From NCBI RefSeq assembly GCF_000350085.1, contig NZ_CAUM01000006.1, forward strand, positions 62,001 through 126,000: a DNA stretch of 64,000 nucleotides, read 5' to 3'. This DNA is from Mesorhizobium metallidurans STM 2683 (lineage in GTDB: Bacteria; Pseudomonadota; Alphaproteobacteria; Rhizobiales; Rhizobiaceae). The stretch's first letter is position 1, and every line of letters begins with the position of its first letter. The position numbers and the translations under genes are program-made. Positions 47,725 to 55,805 of this stretch are shown here, in pieces. The notes below the pieces were generated by a model. It was not told the DNA's origin. It did no database searches and worked only from the letters and a program-made list of their open reading frames with translations.

Positions 47725-48831
47725 CTATGCGACCTGCTCGATGCGCAACATGTGGTTGTCCCAGACATAGTCCGGTTCGGAGCGTGTCGCACCGCCCGCC
47801 TCGACGATTTCGCCCGTGCCCGTCGTTGCCATGAAGCCCTTTCCATCCGGCGCCACGCCACAGACCTCGACCAATGCGCTGGTGGCAAGGATGCGACCGC
47901 TGGCTGTGTCGATGACGGTCAGTGAATTGCCTTCAGGCGAGGACACGGCGACGGTGCCGGCGGCGGGGTTCGCAGCGACCGAGCCGATATAGTTCCTGAA
48001 GCCCGAGAGCACGTCCTGCGGCATGTCGAGCAATTGCAATTCCTTGCCGCGCGCGGCGCGCCCGACCAGCAGCGGATGGTCGGTGCCCGGCCCCCGGTAC
48101 TGGCAACCGAACCAGATCGTGCCGGATTGGTCGGCATCCATGTGGCGGATCGACAGTTGGTGCAATGCGGGCGGCAGTTCGTGCTTCTCGATGAGATCGC
48201 CGGTGATCCTGTCGACCAGCACATAGGACGGCTTCATCGTCGCGATGTTGAGCTCGGCGCGGCCATAGTCCGGATGGGTCTCGATGCCGCCATTGGCGAC
48301 GGCGATGGTGCGGCCATCGCCCAGCAGCAAAAGCTCGTGCGGCCCCATGCCGTAGGTCGGGAACTCACTGATGCGCTTGAATTTTTCGCGCGCATCGTAG
48401 ATGCCGACGACGCCGGCGGCATTGTCGAAATCGTTCTCGGTGGCATAGAGCAGCGCACCGTCGGTCGAAAACACGCCATGGCCGAAGAAATGCCGGCCGG
48501 GGATGCTGGCAATGGTCAGCGGCGCGGCACGGCCGGCGTGGTCGAAGACCACGGCAAAGGTGCCGGGCTGCCTGGCGAAAACCACCGAGCGCTTCGACAC
48601 CGGATCGAAGGTGACATCATGGCCGCGGTCGGGCAGGTCGATCGCATGCAGCAGCTTGCCCGCTTCGGACAGGATGGCCGCGCCATAGCTGCCGTCGCGC
48701 TTGACGAAGGCGGTGGCAAAGACTGCATCCGTGCCAAGCGTATTTGCCCAGGCCTTAGGCGCCATTGCCGCGATAAAACCCGCGCCGGCGGCCTTGAGGA
48801 AATCGCGGCGGTCGATCAAAGGCGTGCGCAT
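47725..48831 (-). CDS. Tat-exported DUF1513 protein of the iron cluster
   Basis: A 368-residue protein. A twin-arginine signal (RRDFLKAAGAGFIAAMAPKAWA, split: RR at residues 8-9) is followed by a seven-bladed beta-propeller-like repeat fold with segments such as GHGVFSTDGALLYATEND and GPHELLLLGDGRTIAVANGG. This matches the DUF1513 family that accompanies imelysin-like genes. Tat export suggests a folded, perhaps cofactor-containing periplasmic protein. It is the last gene of the cluster, 3 nt after the second imelysin-like gene. The biochemical role is unknown. Confidence 0.85.
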   Translation of the reverse strand: MRTPLIDRRDFLKAAGAGFIAAMAPKAWANTLGTDAVFATAFVKRDGSYGAAILSEAGKLLHAIDLPDRGHDVTFDPVSKRSVVFARQPGTFAVVFDHAGRAAPLTIASIPGRHFFGHGVFSTDGALLYATENDFDNAAGVVGIYDAREKFKRISEFPTYGMGPHELLLLGDGRTIAVANGGIETHPDYGRAELNIATMKPSYVLVDRITGDLIEKHELPPALHQLSIRHMDADQSGTIWFGCQYRGPGTDHPLLVGRAARGKELQLLDMPQDVLSGFRNYIGSVAANPAAGTVAVSSPEGNSLTVIDTASGRILATSALVEVCGVAPDGKGFMATTGTGEIVEAGGATRSEPDYVWDNHMLRIEQVA

Positions 48832-48834
48832 CGC

Positions 48835-49914
48835 TCAGTCTCCGTCCAGCGAGGAGAAGCCGGCCGTCAAGCCGAACTCGGCGGTCAGCCTGGCGCCTAC
48901 CAGGGTCGTCAGGCTGGATGTCACCAGCGAAAAATGGTCGAGCTTCTGGCGTTGCGCAGGGTCGGCAAGCGCCTCGGCGATCGGGCCTTTGACGGCCGTG
49001 GCGTCGGCGGCCCCGTTGACGAGCTGGATGTGGATCGATTCCGCCATCCAGCGCGCTTCGGGCGGCAACGCGTCGCCAAGCCGCGAGGCCTGGAACAGCG
49101 CGTCCATCCCCGACAGATTTCCGGCCAGCGAACGCGTCGTGTTCCCGGAGCGCCAGTAGATCGCCTGTTTCGGCTTGTCGGCTTCCGGGCTGCCGCCGAA
49201 AAACCCTTTCAGCCGCACGTCGCGGACCATTTCCAGCTCATTGATGAAGACGCCGACCAGTTCGGTCACTGCCTCTGTGCCGTCGCGATAGAGCGCATTT
49301 TGCGGCCCGGGATTGGCCCAGAGTGCTGCAAATCCGTCCGGCTTGTTCCAGGCGTCGCTGACATCGCCGGCAATCGTTTCGATGTTGCCGGCGACAGCCG
49401 CGCCATAGGCGCAACGATAGGGATCGTCCTTGCCGGCGAGCGTTTCCGCGCCGTCGCCGTAAAGCACGAATTCCAGGGCGCCGAGCCCTTGCATGGCGAC
49501 GCTCTTGCCGGCCAGTTGCACCGGATCGGTGGCGGTCGGATCCTTCCCGGCCAATGCCGCCTGCACCTGCTTCAGGCCGATGCTCTTGCGGTCCGGCCAG
49601 TAAAGCATGCGTTCCAGCCGGTTGTTCTCCTTGATCGGCCCGAAACCGATGATCTCGGCGACCGACCAGGCATCGACCGTGGCTGAGAACTCGGCGCGCG
49701 CCGCATCGAGGTCCTTTTGCGAGGGCGCGGCGCACAGATTGCGCATCGATCTGGTCAAGGTAGCAGCGTGCTGGTGGAGGCTGGCATAGGCCGGTCGAAC
49801 GAAGCCGTCGACCGATCGCTGGATGATTTCGGAAGCCTTCACCGCCGCCGACGCCGGGTGGGCACCGAGCAGAGCCAACGGTAGAACAAGAGCACGCAAA
49901 AAGCGTTTCACCAT
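48835..49914 (-). CDS. Second imelysin-like periplasmic protein
   Basis: A 359-residue exported protein. A signal peptide covers about residues 1-23 (ending HPASA). The imelysin fold is four-helix-bundle-like with motifs NNRLERMLYWPDRKS and ALEFVLYGDGAETL. The family's GxHxxE motif reads GLGALE here: the His is replaced by Gly although the Glu is kept. Its start codon overlaps the upstream oxidoreductase stop by one base. It is probably part of a periplasmic iron-acquisition system with that oxidoreductase and DUF1513. The His loss implies a different or no metal-binding role from IrpA at 52435. Confidence 0.85.
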   Translation of the reverse strand: MVKRFLRALVLPLALLGAHPASAAVKASEIIQRSVDGFVRPAYASLHQHAATLTRSMRNLCAAPSQKDLDAARAEFSATVDAWSVAEIIGFGPIKENNRLERMLYWPDRKSIGLKQVQAALAGKDPTATDPVQLAGKSVAMQGLGALEFVLYGDGAETLAGKDDPYRCAYGAAVAGNIETIAGDVSDAWNKPDGFAALWANPGPQNALYRDGTEAVTELVGVFINELEMVRDVRLKGFFGGSPEADKPKQAIYWRSGNTTRSLAGNLSGMDALFQASRLGDALPPEARWMAESIHIQLVNGAADATAVKGPIAEALADPAQRQKLDHFSLVTSSLTTLVGARLTAEFGLTAGFSSLDGD

Positions 49915-51521
49915 CAGAGCGACTCCAGGAATTTGACCAGTGCATCGCGGTCGGCCGCATCGGCGGCGGCAAAGCGATCGCGCGCCTTCCGTGCCTCGCC
50001 GCCATGCCAGAGGATCGCCTCCGCCAAGGTGCGCGCGCGACCGTCATGCAGGAAAAAATTGTTGCCGTTGACCGTTTTGGTCAGGCCGATGCCCCATAGA
50101 GGCGGGGTGCGCCATTCGCTGCCCGTCGCCTCGCCCACGGCCTGTCCGTCGGCCAAATCCGGCCCCATGTCGTGCAGCAGGAAGTCGGAATAGGGCCAGA
50201 TCAGCTGGAAAGCCTGCGCCTTGTTCGGCGCGTCGCGACGGGTGACGAATTTCGGCGTGTGGCAGGAAATGCAGCCCATGTCGTAGAACAGCTTCTTGCC
50301 GGCGAGTACTTGCCCTGTGTCGAGATCGCGCCGCGCCGGCACGGCCAGGTTTTGCGAGTAGAAGGTGACGAGGTCCATGACCGGCGGCGCCGCCTCGACC
50401 GGACCCAGGCGCTTCTGCACACCGTTCGGCATGGCAAGACATGCCTTTTCGGCAGTGGTGCAGTCGCCCTCGCTTTTCGGCATTTCGGACGTCGAGATGC
50501 CAATGTCGCCCGAGAATGCGCCCGCCGCCTGCTCGCGGATCGACGGCTTCTGCGCCTTCCAGCCAAAGCGGCCAAGCGTCGGCTCGCTGCTCCGGCTGTC
50601 ACGCACGATGTTGGGCTTGCCCGAAATGCCGTCATTGTTGCGGTCGTCCGGATCGGCATGGGCAAGGATGTCGGCCGGTGCTATCTGCTCGATCAGGCCG
50701 AGGCCGATCATCGGCGGCGTGAGACGCGGCGACAATGTTGTGCGCGGATCGAGCGGCCCGTATGCCAGGCCATCGACCGAATAGCTGGGTTTGCGCAGCG
50801 AAACGACGCTGCCGTCGCCGAGCGTCACCTTGCGTTCCCTGTAGTCGACATGCATCCTGCCTTCGCCCTTGAGGCCCGGCACCGCCAGTTCCTGCAGTTG
50901 CGAGCCGTAGACCGGATCGGGGAAATTGAGCACCTTGCGGTCGGCGAGCGCGGCTTTCTCCGCCTCATTGCTCGCATCGCGGGCCAGCCGCAGGAACATC
51001 GAGGTGGTGCCCGCGTCTCCTTCCGGCGGACGGCCGCGACCGTCCTTCAGATGGCAATTCTGGCAGGCCCGTTCGTTGAACAGCGGGCCAAGCCCGTCCG
51101 AGGCCTGCGTCGAGGAGGGCGAGGACACCCAGTTCTTGCGGAACAGGGCGTTGCCGAGCTTGAACGTGCCTTCTTCCTCGAAGGTGATGTTGGCGGAGGA
51201 TTGCGAGAAGGCGTCGCGGTTGACGTCCTTGCGCGACGTGCCGGCGCCGCCCTGCATCAGCTCGAACTGCTCGGGCTTGGAAAAATCAGTGGTCGGCTTG
51301 GTGACGGCGATGACGCGCGTCAGATCCTTCGGCGTCAGATCGGCGCGGCTGGTGGCGAGGCCCGCCGGCTCAGGCGGGCCGGCCAGCGCCGAGGCGGCAA
51401 GCGACGCCAGAACGGCAAGCGAAAGCCCGCGAAGCAATCCATATCGCGGGCTTTGGAGGGACGGCAGGCCGTAATTCGCGGCCCGCCGCAAGCGGCGCAA
51501 GAATACTAGGTGGCGCCGCAT
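49914..51521 (-). CDS. Di-heme oxidoreductase (DUF1111 family, thiol oxidoreductase-like)
   Basis: A 535-residue exported c-type cytochrome. A long N-terminal signal (about 1-48) precedes two CxxCH heme sites: ERACQNCHLKDGRG (about 157) and MGCISCHTPKF (about 420). The family (di-haem oxidoredictase) is distantly related to MauG and the cytochrome c peroxidases and is often called a thiol oxidoreductase. The heme count fits the name. It is coupled to the second imelysin gene (one-base overlap) and follows bfr by 12 nt, so it belongs to the iron operon. Substrate unknown; ferrous-iron or thiol oxidation is possible. Confidence 0.88.
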   Translation of the reverse strand: MRRHLVFLRRLRRAANYGLPSLQSPRYGLLRGLSLAVLASLAASALAGPPEPAGLATSRADLTPKDLTRVIAVTKPTTDFSKPEQFELMQGGAGTSRKDVNRDAFSQSSANITFEEEGTFKLGNALFRKNWVSSPSSTQASDGLGPLFNERACQNCHLKDGRGRPPEGDAGTTSMFLRLARDASNEAEKAALADRKVLNFPDPVYGSQLQELAVPGLKGEGRMHVDYRERKVTLGDGSVVSLRKPSYSVDGLAYGPLDPRTTLSPRLTPPMIGLGLIEQIAPADILAHADPDDRNNDGISGKPNIVRDSRSSEPTLGRFGWKAQKPSIREQAAGAFSGDIGISTSEMPKSEGDCTTAEKACLAMPNGVQKRLGPVEAAPPVMDLVTFYSQNLAVPARRDLDTGQVLAGKKLFYDMGCISCHTPKFVTRRDAPNKAQAFQLIWPYSDFLLHDMGPDLADGQAVGEATGSEWRTPPLWGIGLTKTVNGNNFFLHDGRARTLAEAILWHGGEARKARDRFAAADAADRDALVKFLESL

Positions 51522-51533
51522 TCCCGCATGTCC

Positions 51534-52019
51534 TTAATCCGATTCGTCCGCCGATGCGGCGTTGAGCTGGCCGTATTTTTCCTCGCCGATCGAGGCAAGC
51601 AGGTCGAGTTGCGTCTCGAGGAAGTCGATGTGACCTTCCTCGTCGGACAGCAATTCCTCGAACAGTTTCATCGACACGTAGTCGCCTGCTTCTTCGCAAA
51701 TCTCGCGCGACCGCTTGTAGGCGGTGCGTGCGTCATATTCGCCGGCAAGATCGGATTCGAGCACTTCCTTGACGTTCTGCCCGATGCGGAGCGGCGCCAC
51801 GGACTGCAGATTGGGGTGCCCTTCCAGGAAGATGATGCGGGCCACGAGCCGGTCGGCATGGTGCATCTCCTCGATCGATTCGGCGCGTTCCTTCTTTGCC
51901 AGCTTGGCGTATCCCCAGTCTTCCAACAGCCGGAAATGCACCCAGTACTGATTGACGGCTCCAAGCTCCAGAAACAGAGCCTCGTTAAGCCGCTCGATGA
52001 TCTGCTTTTCGCCCTTCAT
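51534..52019 (-). CDS. bfr: Bacterioferritin
   Basis: A 161-residue iron-storage protein that forms 24-subunit, heme-containing shells. All ferroxidase ligands are present: Glu18, Glu51, His54, Glu94, Glu127 and His130. The heme-ligand Met52 lies in EEMHHADR. Length is typical. It overlaps the bfd gene by 35 nt in a different frame, so translation is likely coupled. Irr and RirA regulate bfr in rhizobia. The gene is embedded in an imelysin operon rather than standing alone. Confidence 0.97.
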   Translation of the reverse strand: MKGEKQIIERLNEALFLELGAVNQYWVHFRLLEDWGYAKLAKKERAESIEEMHHADRLVARIIFLEGHPNLQSVAPLRIGQNVKEVLESDLAGEYDARTAYKRSREICEEAGDYVSMKLFEELLSDEEGHIDFLETQLDLLASIGEEKYGQLNAASADESD

Positions 52020-52296
52020 GGGTTCTGCTCCCGTATTGGATGCGCAGGCCTCTGACGCGATCCAGGTGTGAAACGATGTCCACGCCGCTCGCCTCCGAGC
52101 GGGCGTGGTAGTTCTCGGTTACCCGAATGATCGTTTCGACCACATTTGGGAAGCAGCCGCAACAGCGACCGCGCTTCTGCATGGCATGATAGATCTTCGC
52201 CGGCACGATCAATTGCCAGGGATCCTGATCCAGCAGCCCGACGATCGTCTGCTCAATCTCCTTCTCGGTGATGATGTTGCAATGGCAGATCAGCAT
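51985..52296 (-). CDS. bfd: Bacterioferritin-associated ferredoxin
   Basis: A 103-residue [2Fe-2S] protein that delivers electrons to Bfr for iron release. The BFD fold brings Cys5 and Cys7 ([14 protein letters not shown]) and a second pair in GRCCGCFP (about 46-51). An extended C-terminal tail of about 35 residues ([17 protein letters not shown]) is unusual, as most Bfd are near 65-75 residues; the tail includes the part overlapping bfr. It lies upstream of bfr and downstream of the IrpA gene. Confidence 0.93.
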   Translation of the reverse strand: MLICHCNIITEKEIEQTIVGLLDQDPWQLIVPAKIYHAMQKRGRCCGCFPNVVETIIRVTENYHARSEASGVDIVSHLDRVRGLRIQYGSRTHEGRKADHRAA

Positions 52297-52351
52297 TCAT
52301 TTGCCCTGGCTGACGGCGTTCCTCGGCGCCGTGTGGCTTGTTTTCTCAGTC

Positions 52352-52421
52352 GAGCATGGCCTTTTCCGAAAACCGGCTTCCACTTTTCACTTTCGCGGAC
52401 CTCCGGTTTGGGGCCATGCTC
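52352..52421 (+). repeat. Family D repeat framed by a ten-base inverted repeat
   Basis: GAGCATGGCC (52352-52361) and GGCCATGCTC (52412-52421) frame a 70-bp element that contains TTCCGAAAACCGGCTTCCAC, the same core as at 29963-30041. It sits in the 138-nt gap between irpA and bfd and would be transcribed between them as a stem-loop. Confidence 0.75.
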
Positions 52422-52434
52422 AGGTTTTGACGTC

Positions 52435-53727
52435 TTACTGGAACACCTTGTCCGGCGCGTCGAGGCTGTCGGAGCCTTCGAAGGCGATGCTGTTGAGCTT
52501 CAGGGCGCCGACGGCGCGCTCGATGGACTTGGTCTGGTCGATCAGCGCATCGATTGCCGCCTGCACGGCGGCATTGCCTTCGGTGTTGCCTTCGGCGATC
52601 TGCTGATCGTAGGCCTCGCCGGCAACCGCCCGCGCCTTGATCGCCTCCATCTTGGCGACGGAGACGTCCAGCTTGTCCGACAGTTCCTTGTCGATCGCCG
52701 GATCGGCGGCCTTGACCATGTCGGAGACCGACGCCCCCTCGACAACGGTGCCGTCGAGCCTGACATAGCTGGCATGGTAGGCGGCGCGGATGCCGATCGC
52801 ATCATAGAGATGGGAGTTGTAGGTATTGTCGGAGAAGCAGTCGTGCTCTTCCTCCGGATCGTGCAGCAGCAGGCCGAGCTTCATGCGCTCGCCGGCCAGT
52901 TCGCCATAGGACAGCGAGCCCATGCCGGTGAAGATGGTCGAGATGCCGGCATTGGGTTCGCCGTCGACGAGGTTCTTGCGCGCGGCGCCGCCTTCCTTCC
53001 AGTCATTGACCATGTCCTGCAGGTCGGAAACCAGAAGGTCGCTCGCCGACTTCAGGTACTGCGCGCGGCGGTCGCAATTGCCGCCGGTGCAATTGGCAAG
53101 GTCGTAGTCCGTATAGGGCCGCTCGCCGGCGCCCGGGCCGGTGCCGTGCAGATCCTGGCCCCAGAGCAGGAATTCGATGGCGTGATAGCCGGTGGCGACG
53201 TTGGCTTCGATGCCGCCGGCCTCCTGCAGCGTCCCGGAGAGGAATTCTGGCGTCAGGTTCGTGGCGTCGACCTTCTTGCCGTCGATCTCGATCTCCTTGT
53301 TGGCGATCACATTGGCGGTGTAGAGCGAGTTGGCGTCGGACTCGGTGCCGTAGCTTTTGGCGACATAGTCGATCAGGCCTTCGTCCAGCGGCCAGGCATT
53401 CACCTTGCCTTCCCAGTCGTCGACGATCTTGTTGCCGAAGCGGTAGACCTCGGTCTGCTGGTAGGGAACGCGCGACGCCTTCCAGGCCTCGCGGGCGGCG
53501 TTCAGCGTTTCCACCGACGGCTTGGCGAGCAGCGCGTCGACCGCCTTGTCGAGCGCCTGCGCCGTGGTCAGCGAATCCTCATATTTGGCCAGCGCGATGT
53601 CGGAATAGGTCTTGATGACTGCCTTGGCATCGGTTTCGGCCTTGGCCGGCAGCACGAATACCGCCGCCGTCAGCATAGCCGTAGCGCAGATCGCAGCCAG
53701 CCTGCTGCCATTGCGTACTGTCATCAT
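52435..53727 (-). CDS. Imelysin-family periplasmic iron-regulated protein (IrpA-like)
   Basis: A 430-residue exported protein. A signal peptide covers about residues 1-28 (ending FVLPAKAE). Imelysin motifs are all present: YRFGNKIVDDWEGKVNAWPLDEG, the GxHxxE metal site ATGYHAIEFLLWGQDLHG (about 162), and HDCFSDNTYNSHLYDA. The family was called M75 insulin-cleaving peptidases but is now linked to iron uptake (IrpA, EfeO). ATG 53727 (MMT...) has GGAG 5-8 nt upstream. It is the first gene of the iron operon and is preceded by a perfect ICE-like palindrome. Confidence 0.93.
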   Translation of the reverse strand: MMTVRNGSRLAAICATAMLTAAVFVLPAKAETDAKAVIKTYSDIALAKYEDSLTTAQALDKAVDALLAKPSVETLNAAREAWKASRVPYQQTEVYRFGNKIVDDWEGKVNAWPLDEGLIDYVAKSYGTESDANSLYTANVIANKEIEIDGKKVDATNLTPEFLSGTLQEAGGIEANVATGYHAIEFLLWGQDLHGTGPGAGERPYTDYDLANCTGGNCDRRAQYLKSASDLLVSDLQDMVNDWKEGGAARKNLVDGEPNAGISTIFTGMGSLSYGELAGERMKLGLLLHDPEEEHDCFSDNTYNSHLYDAIGIRAAYHASYVRLDGTVVEGASVSDMVKAADPAIDKELSDKLDVSVAKMEAIKARAVAGEAYDQQIAEGNTEGNAAVQAAIDALIDQTKSIERAVGALKLNSIAFEGSDSLDAPDKVFQ

Positions 53728-53976
53728 CGTTCTCCAGTTCCTTGGAAATTCAGTAAAAGGCGCACGCGCCGACCGGCCCCAAGGCATTCGCATGCCGTCA
53801 AAGGCAAAAGACGCCGCGCCATTGCGCGGTTCGCGGAAGAAAGACACCGAAATGCCTCCAATCGAAAGGGTTCAAGGCCCAGACATCAAAGGGATGCGCT
53901 TGACGCGCAAGCTTCCATAACACGATGAAGGCGCCGGAAGTCAACTGGCATCGAAGAGAAAAATCAATTGAAACAA

Positions 53977-53999
53977 CAGTTTAGAATAATTCTAAACTG
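53977..53999. promoter_or_regulatory. ICE-like Irr operator between irpA and the FAD oxidoreductase
   Basis: A perfect 23-bp palindrome: CAGTTTAGAAT, one central base, ATTCTAAACTG. It contains TTTAGAATAATTCTAAA, which matches the rhizobial iron control element TTTAGAA-N3-TTCTAAA. It is 250 nt upstream of the irpA start and 162 nt upstream of the divergent gene at 54161, so it could control both. The rest of the 433-nt gap (53728-54160) shows no gene. Irr itself is encoded at 19153-19584. Confidence 0.85.
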
Positions 54000-54160
54000 C
54001 AAACATCAACTTTAAATTGCCCCACGCGCCAGATTTGCCGTGAGATGGCGATTGACAGGCGGCCATTCCGGGTGCGACCCGAACCAGGGCTGTTGCGGCG
54101 GCGCCAGACAATCGCCACCTGGCGAGACGTCCTAGAATCGAAAGAGAAAATCGGGCTGCG

Positions 54161-55414
54161 ATGAAGAACGGTGTGGTCATTGTCGGTGCGGGTCACGCGG
54201 GCGTGCAAGCGGCCGCCAGCCTGCGCGAGGAGGGTTACGACGGGCCGGTGATCCTCGTCAGCGACGAGAACGAGCTGCCCTATCACAAGCCGCCACTGTC
54301 GAAGACCTTCATCAAGGACCAGGAAGCCAAACCGCAGCCGCTGCGCGGCGAGGCCTTCTACACCGGCAGCAGCATCGACTATCGGCCGGGCATCGAGGTC
54401 GAGAGCATCGATGCCGCAGGACAAAGGCTGGAGATATCAGGGGGCGGCGCGCTGCCCTTCGAGCGGCTGATCCTGGCGACCGGTTCGCGGCCGCGCATGC
54501 CGCCGCTGCCGGGGGCCGATCTTTCCGGCGTGGTGTCGCTGCGCTCACTGGCCGACGCGCGGCTGATCCGCGAACTGGGCGCGCAAAGCGAGGATGTCGT
54601 CATTCTCGGCGGCGGCTTCATCGGGCTGGAGATCGCCGCGACGCTCAAAGCGGCCGGCCGCAAGGTTACCGTTGTCGAGGCCGTCGACAGGCTGCTCGGC
54701 CGCGCGGTGGCGCCGGTCATCGCCAGCCATGTGCGGCAACGGCTGGAAGCCGCCGGCGTGCGCATCCTCACCGGCACCACAATTGCCCGGCTGGAAGGCG
54801 AAAGCGGCCGCGTCTCGGCGGCGGTGACGTCGTCCGGCGAAAGGCTGCCTGCGCAAATGGTCATCATCGGCATCGGCGTGGTGCCGAATGTCGAACTGGC
54901 GCAAGCCGCCGGCATCGCGATCGCCAACGGCATCCGCGTCGACCCTCAGATGCAGAGCTCGTTGCCGGAAATCCTCGCGATCGGCGATGCCGCGTCCTAC
55001 CGGCACTGGCTCACCGGCTCGGACGTACGGCTGGAATCGGTGCAGAACGCCACCGACCAGGCGCGGCTTGCCGCGCGCACCGTTCTCGGCCATGCGGACG
55101 CATTTGCGGCAGTGCCGTGGTTCTGGTCCGACATTGGCGACATGAAACTGCAGATGGTCGGCCTGACCTCGGGCGGCGACAGCCATGTCGTGCTGGGCGA
55201 CCTCGGCGAGAACAGGTTCTCGATCTACCACTATGCCGGCAACCGGCTGCTCGGCATCGAATCGGTCAACCGGCCGGGCGACCACATGCTCGGCCGCAAG
55301 ATGCTTGGCGCCGGCTTCTCGCCGACGCCGCAGAGCGTGGCTGAGGGACCCGATGGGCTGAAGGCGGCACTGGCCGCCTTCCAGAACATGGAGCCAGCCA
55401 AGGCGAGTGCTTAG
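54161..55414 (+). CDS. FAD-dependent ferredoxin/rubredoxin reductase-like oxidoreductase
   Basis: A 417-residue pyridine-nucleotide-disulphide-type reductase. The FAD motif is VVIVGAGHAGVQAAASLREEG (about 5-25), the NAD motif is VVILGGGFIGLEIAATLKAAG (about 146-166), and a second FAD motif is ILAIGDAA (about 270). There is no redox-active CxxC, so it belongs with putidaredoxin-, rubredoxin- and ferredoxin-reductases. It is divergent from the iron operon across the ICE element. Bfd needs a ferredoxin reductase, so this is a candidate partner, although Fpr usually fills that role. It could also serve a cytochrome P450 or dioxygenase. Confidence 0.87.
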   Translation: MKNGVVIVGAGHAGVQAAASLREEGYDGPVILVSDENELPYHKPPLSKTFIKDQEAKPQPLRGEAFYTGSSIDYRPGIEVESIDAAGQRLEISGGGALPFERLILATGSRPRMPPLPGADLSGVVSLRSLADARLIRELGAQSEDVVILGGGFIGLEIAATLKAAGRKVTVVEAVDRLLGRAVAPVIASHVRQRLEAAGVRILTGTTIARLEGESGRVSAAVTSSGERLPAQMVIIGIGVVPNVELAQAAGIAIANGIRVDPQMQSSLPEILAIGDAASYRHWLTGSDVRLESVQNATDQARLAARTVLGHADAFAAVPWFWSDIGDMKLQMVGLTSGGDSHVVLGDLGENRFSIYHYAGNRLLGIESVNRPGDHMLGRKMLGAGFSPTPQSVAEGPDGLKAALAAFQNMEPAKASA

Positions 55415-55451
55415 GGTTGCCGATTTTTGCCATAGGCAATAAAATCTCTCA

Positions 55452-55754
55452 ATGAGCACAATGAATATCTCCCTGCCTGACAGCTTGAAGCATTTTGTCG
55501 ATCGGCAAGTGGCGGATCGCGGCTATGGCACGAGCAGCGAGTATGTGCGTGAATTGATCCGCCACGATCAGGATCGTCAACGGCTGCGCGGTTTGCTCCT
55601 TGAGGGCGCGTCATCCGCGCCGGGCACTCCCGTTGACGACGACTATTTCGCAGCGCTGCGAAAACGAGCGCAGGGTGTGGCGGATGCTGCACGCCAAGAT
55701 GGACATTCCGGCCTGGTTACAGAATCCGAGCTCCTGACGGCACGTTCGGCATAG
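55452..55754 (+). CDS. ParD-type antitoxin, apparently orphan
   Basis: A 100-residue ribbon-helix-helix protein of the ParD/CopG class. The N-terminus NISLPDSLKHFVDRQVADRG and YVRELIRHDQDRQRL match ParD. The C-terminal toxin-binding part is present to about residue 80 (DDDYFAALRKRA), but the last 20 residues (GHSGLVTESELLTARSA) are unlike ParD. No ParE toxin follows: the downstream DNA is a short tandem duplication and then the convergent gabT. The gene is probably a relic or a solitary regulator. Confidence 0.8.
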   Translation: MSTMNISLPDSLKHFVDRQVADRGYGTSSEYVRELIRHDQDRQRLRGLLLEGASSAPGTPVDDDYFAALRKRAQGVADAARQDGHSGLVTESELLTARSA

Positions 55755-55788
55755 CCCGCCAGGAGATCGGCATAGGCCGCCAGGAGAA
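55747..55788 (+). repeat. Tandem 21-bp duplication after the ParD-like gene
   Basis: Two 21-bp copies (CGGCATAG, then C or G, then CCGCCAGGAGA and T or A) lie at 55747-55767 and 55768-55788. The first copy includes the stop codon of the ParD-like gene at 55752-55754. The two differences show the duplication is not brand new. Confidence 0.7.
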
Positions 55789-55805
55789 ATGAGGCGCTGT
55801 CCCGT

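Noticed and set aside
55755..55805. ParE toxin downstream of the ParD-like gene
   Set aside because: Only about 50 nt of duplicated sequence separate it from gabT; there is no room for a toxin gene.
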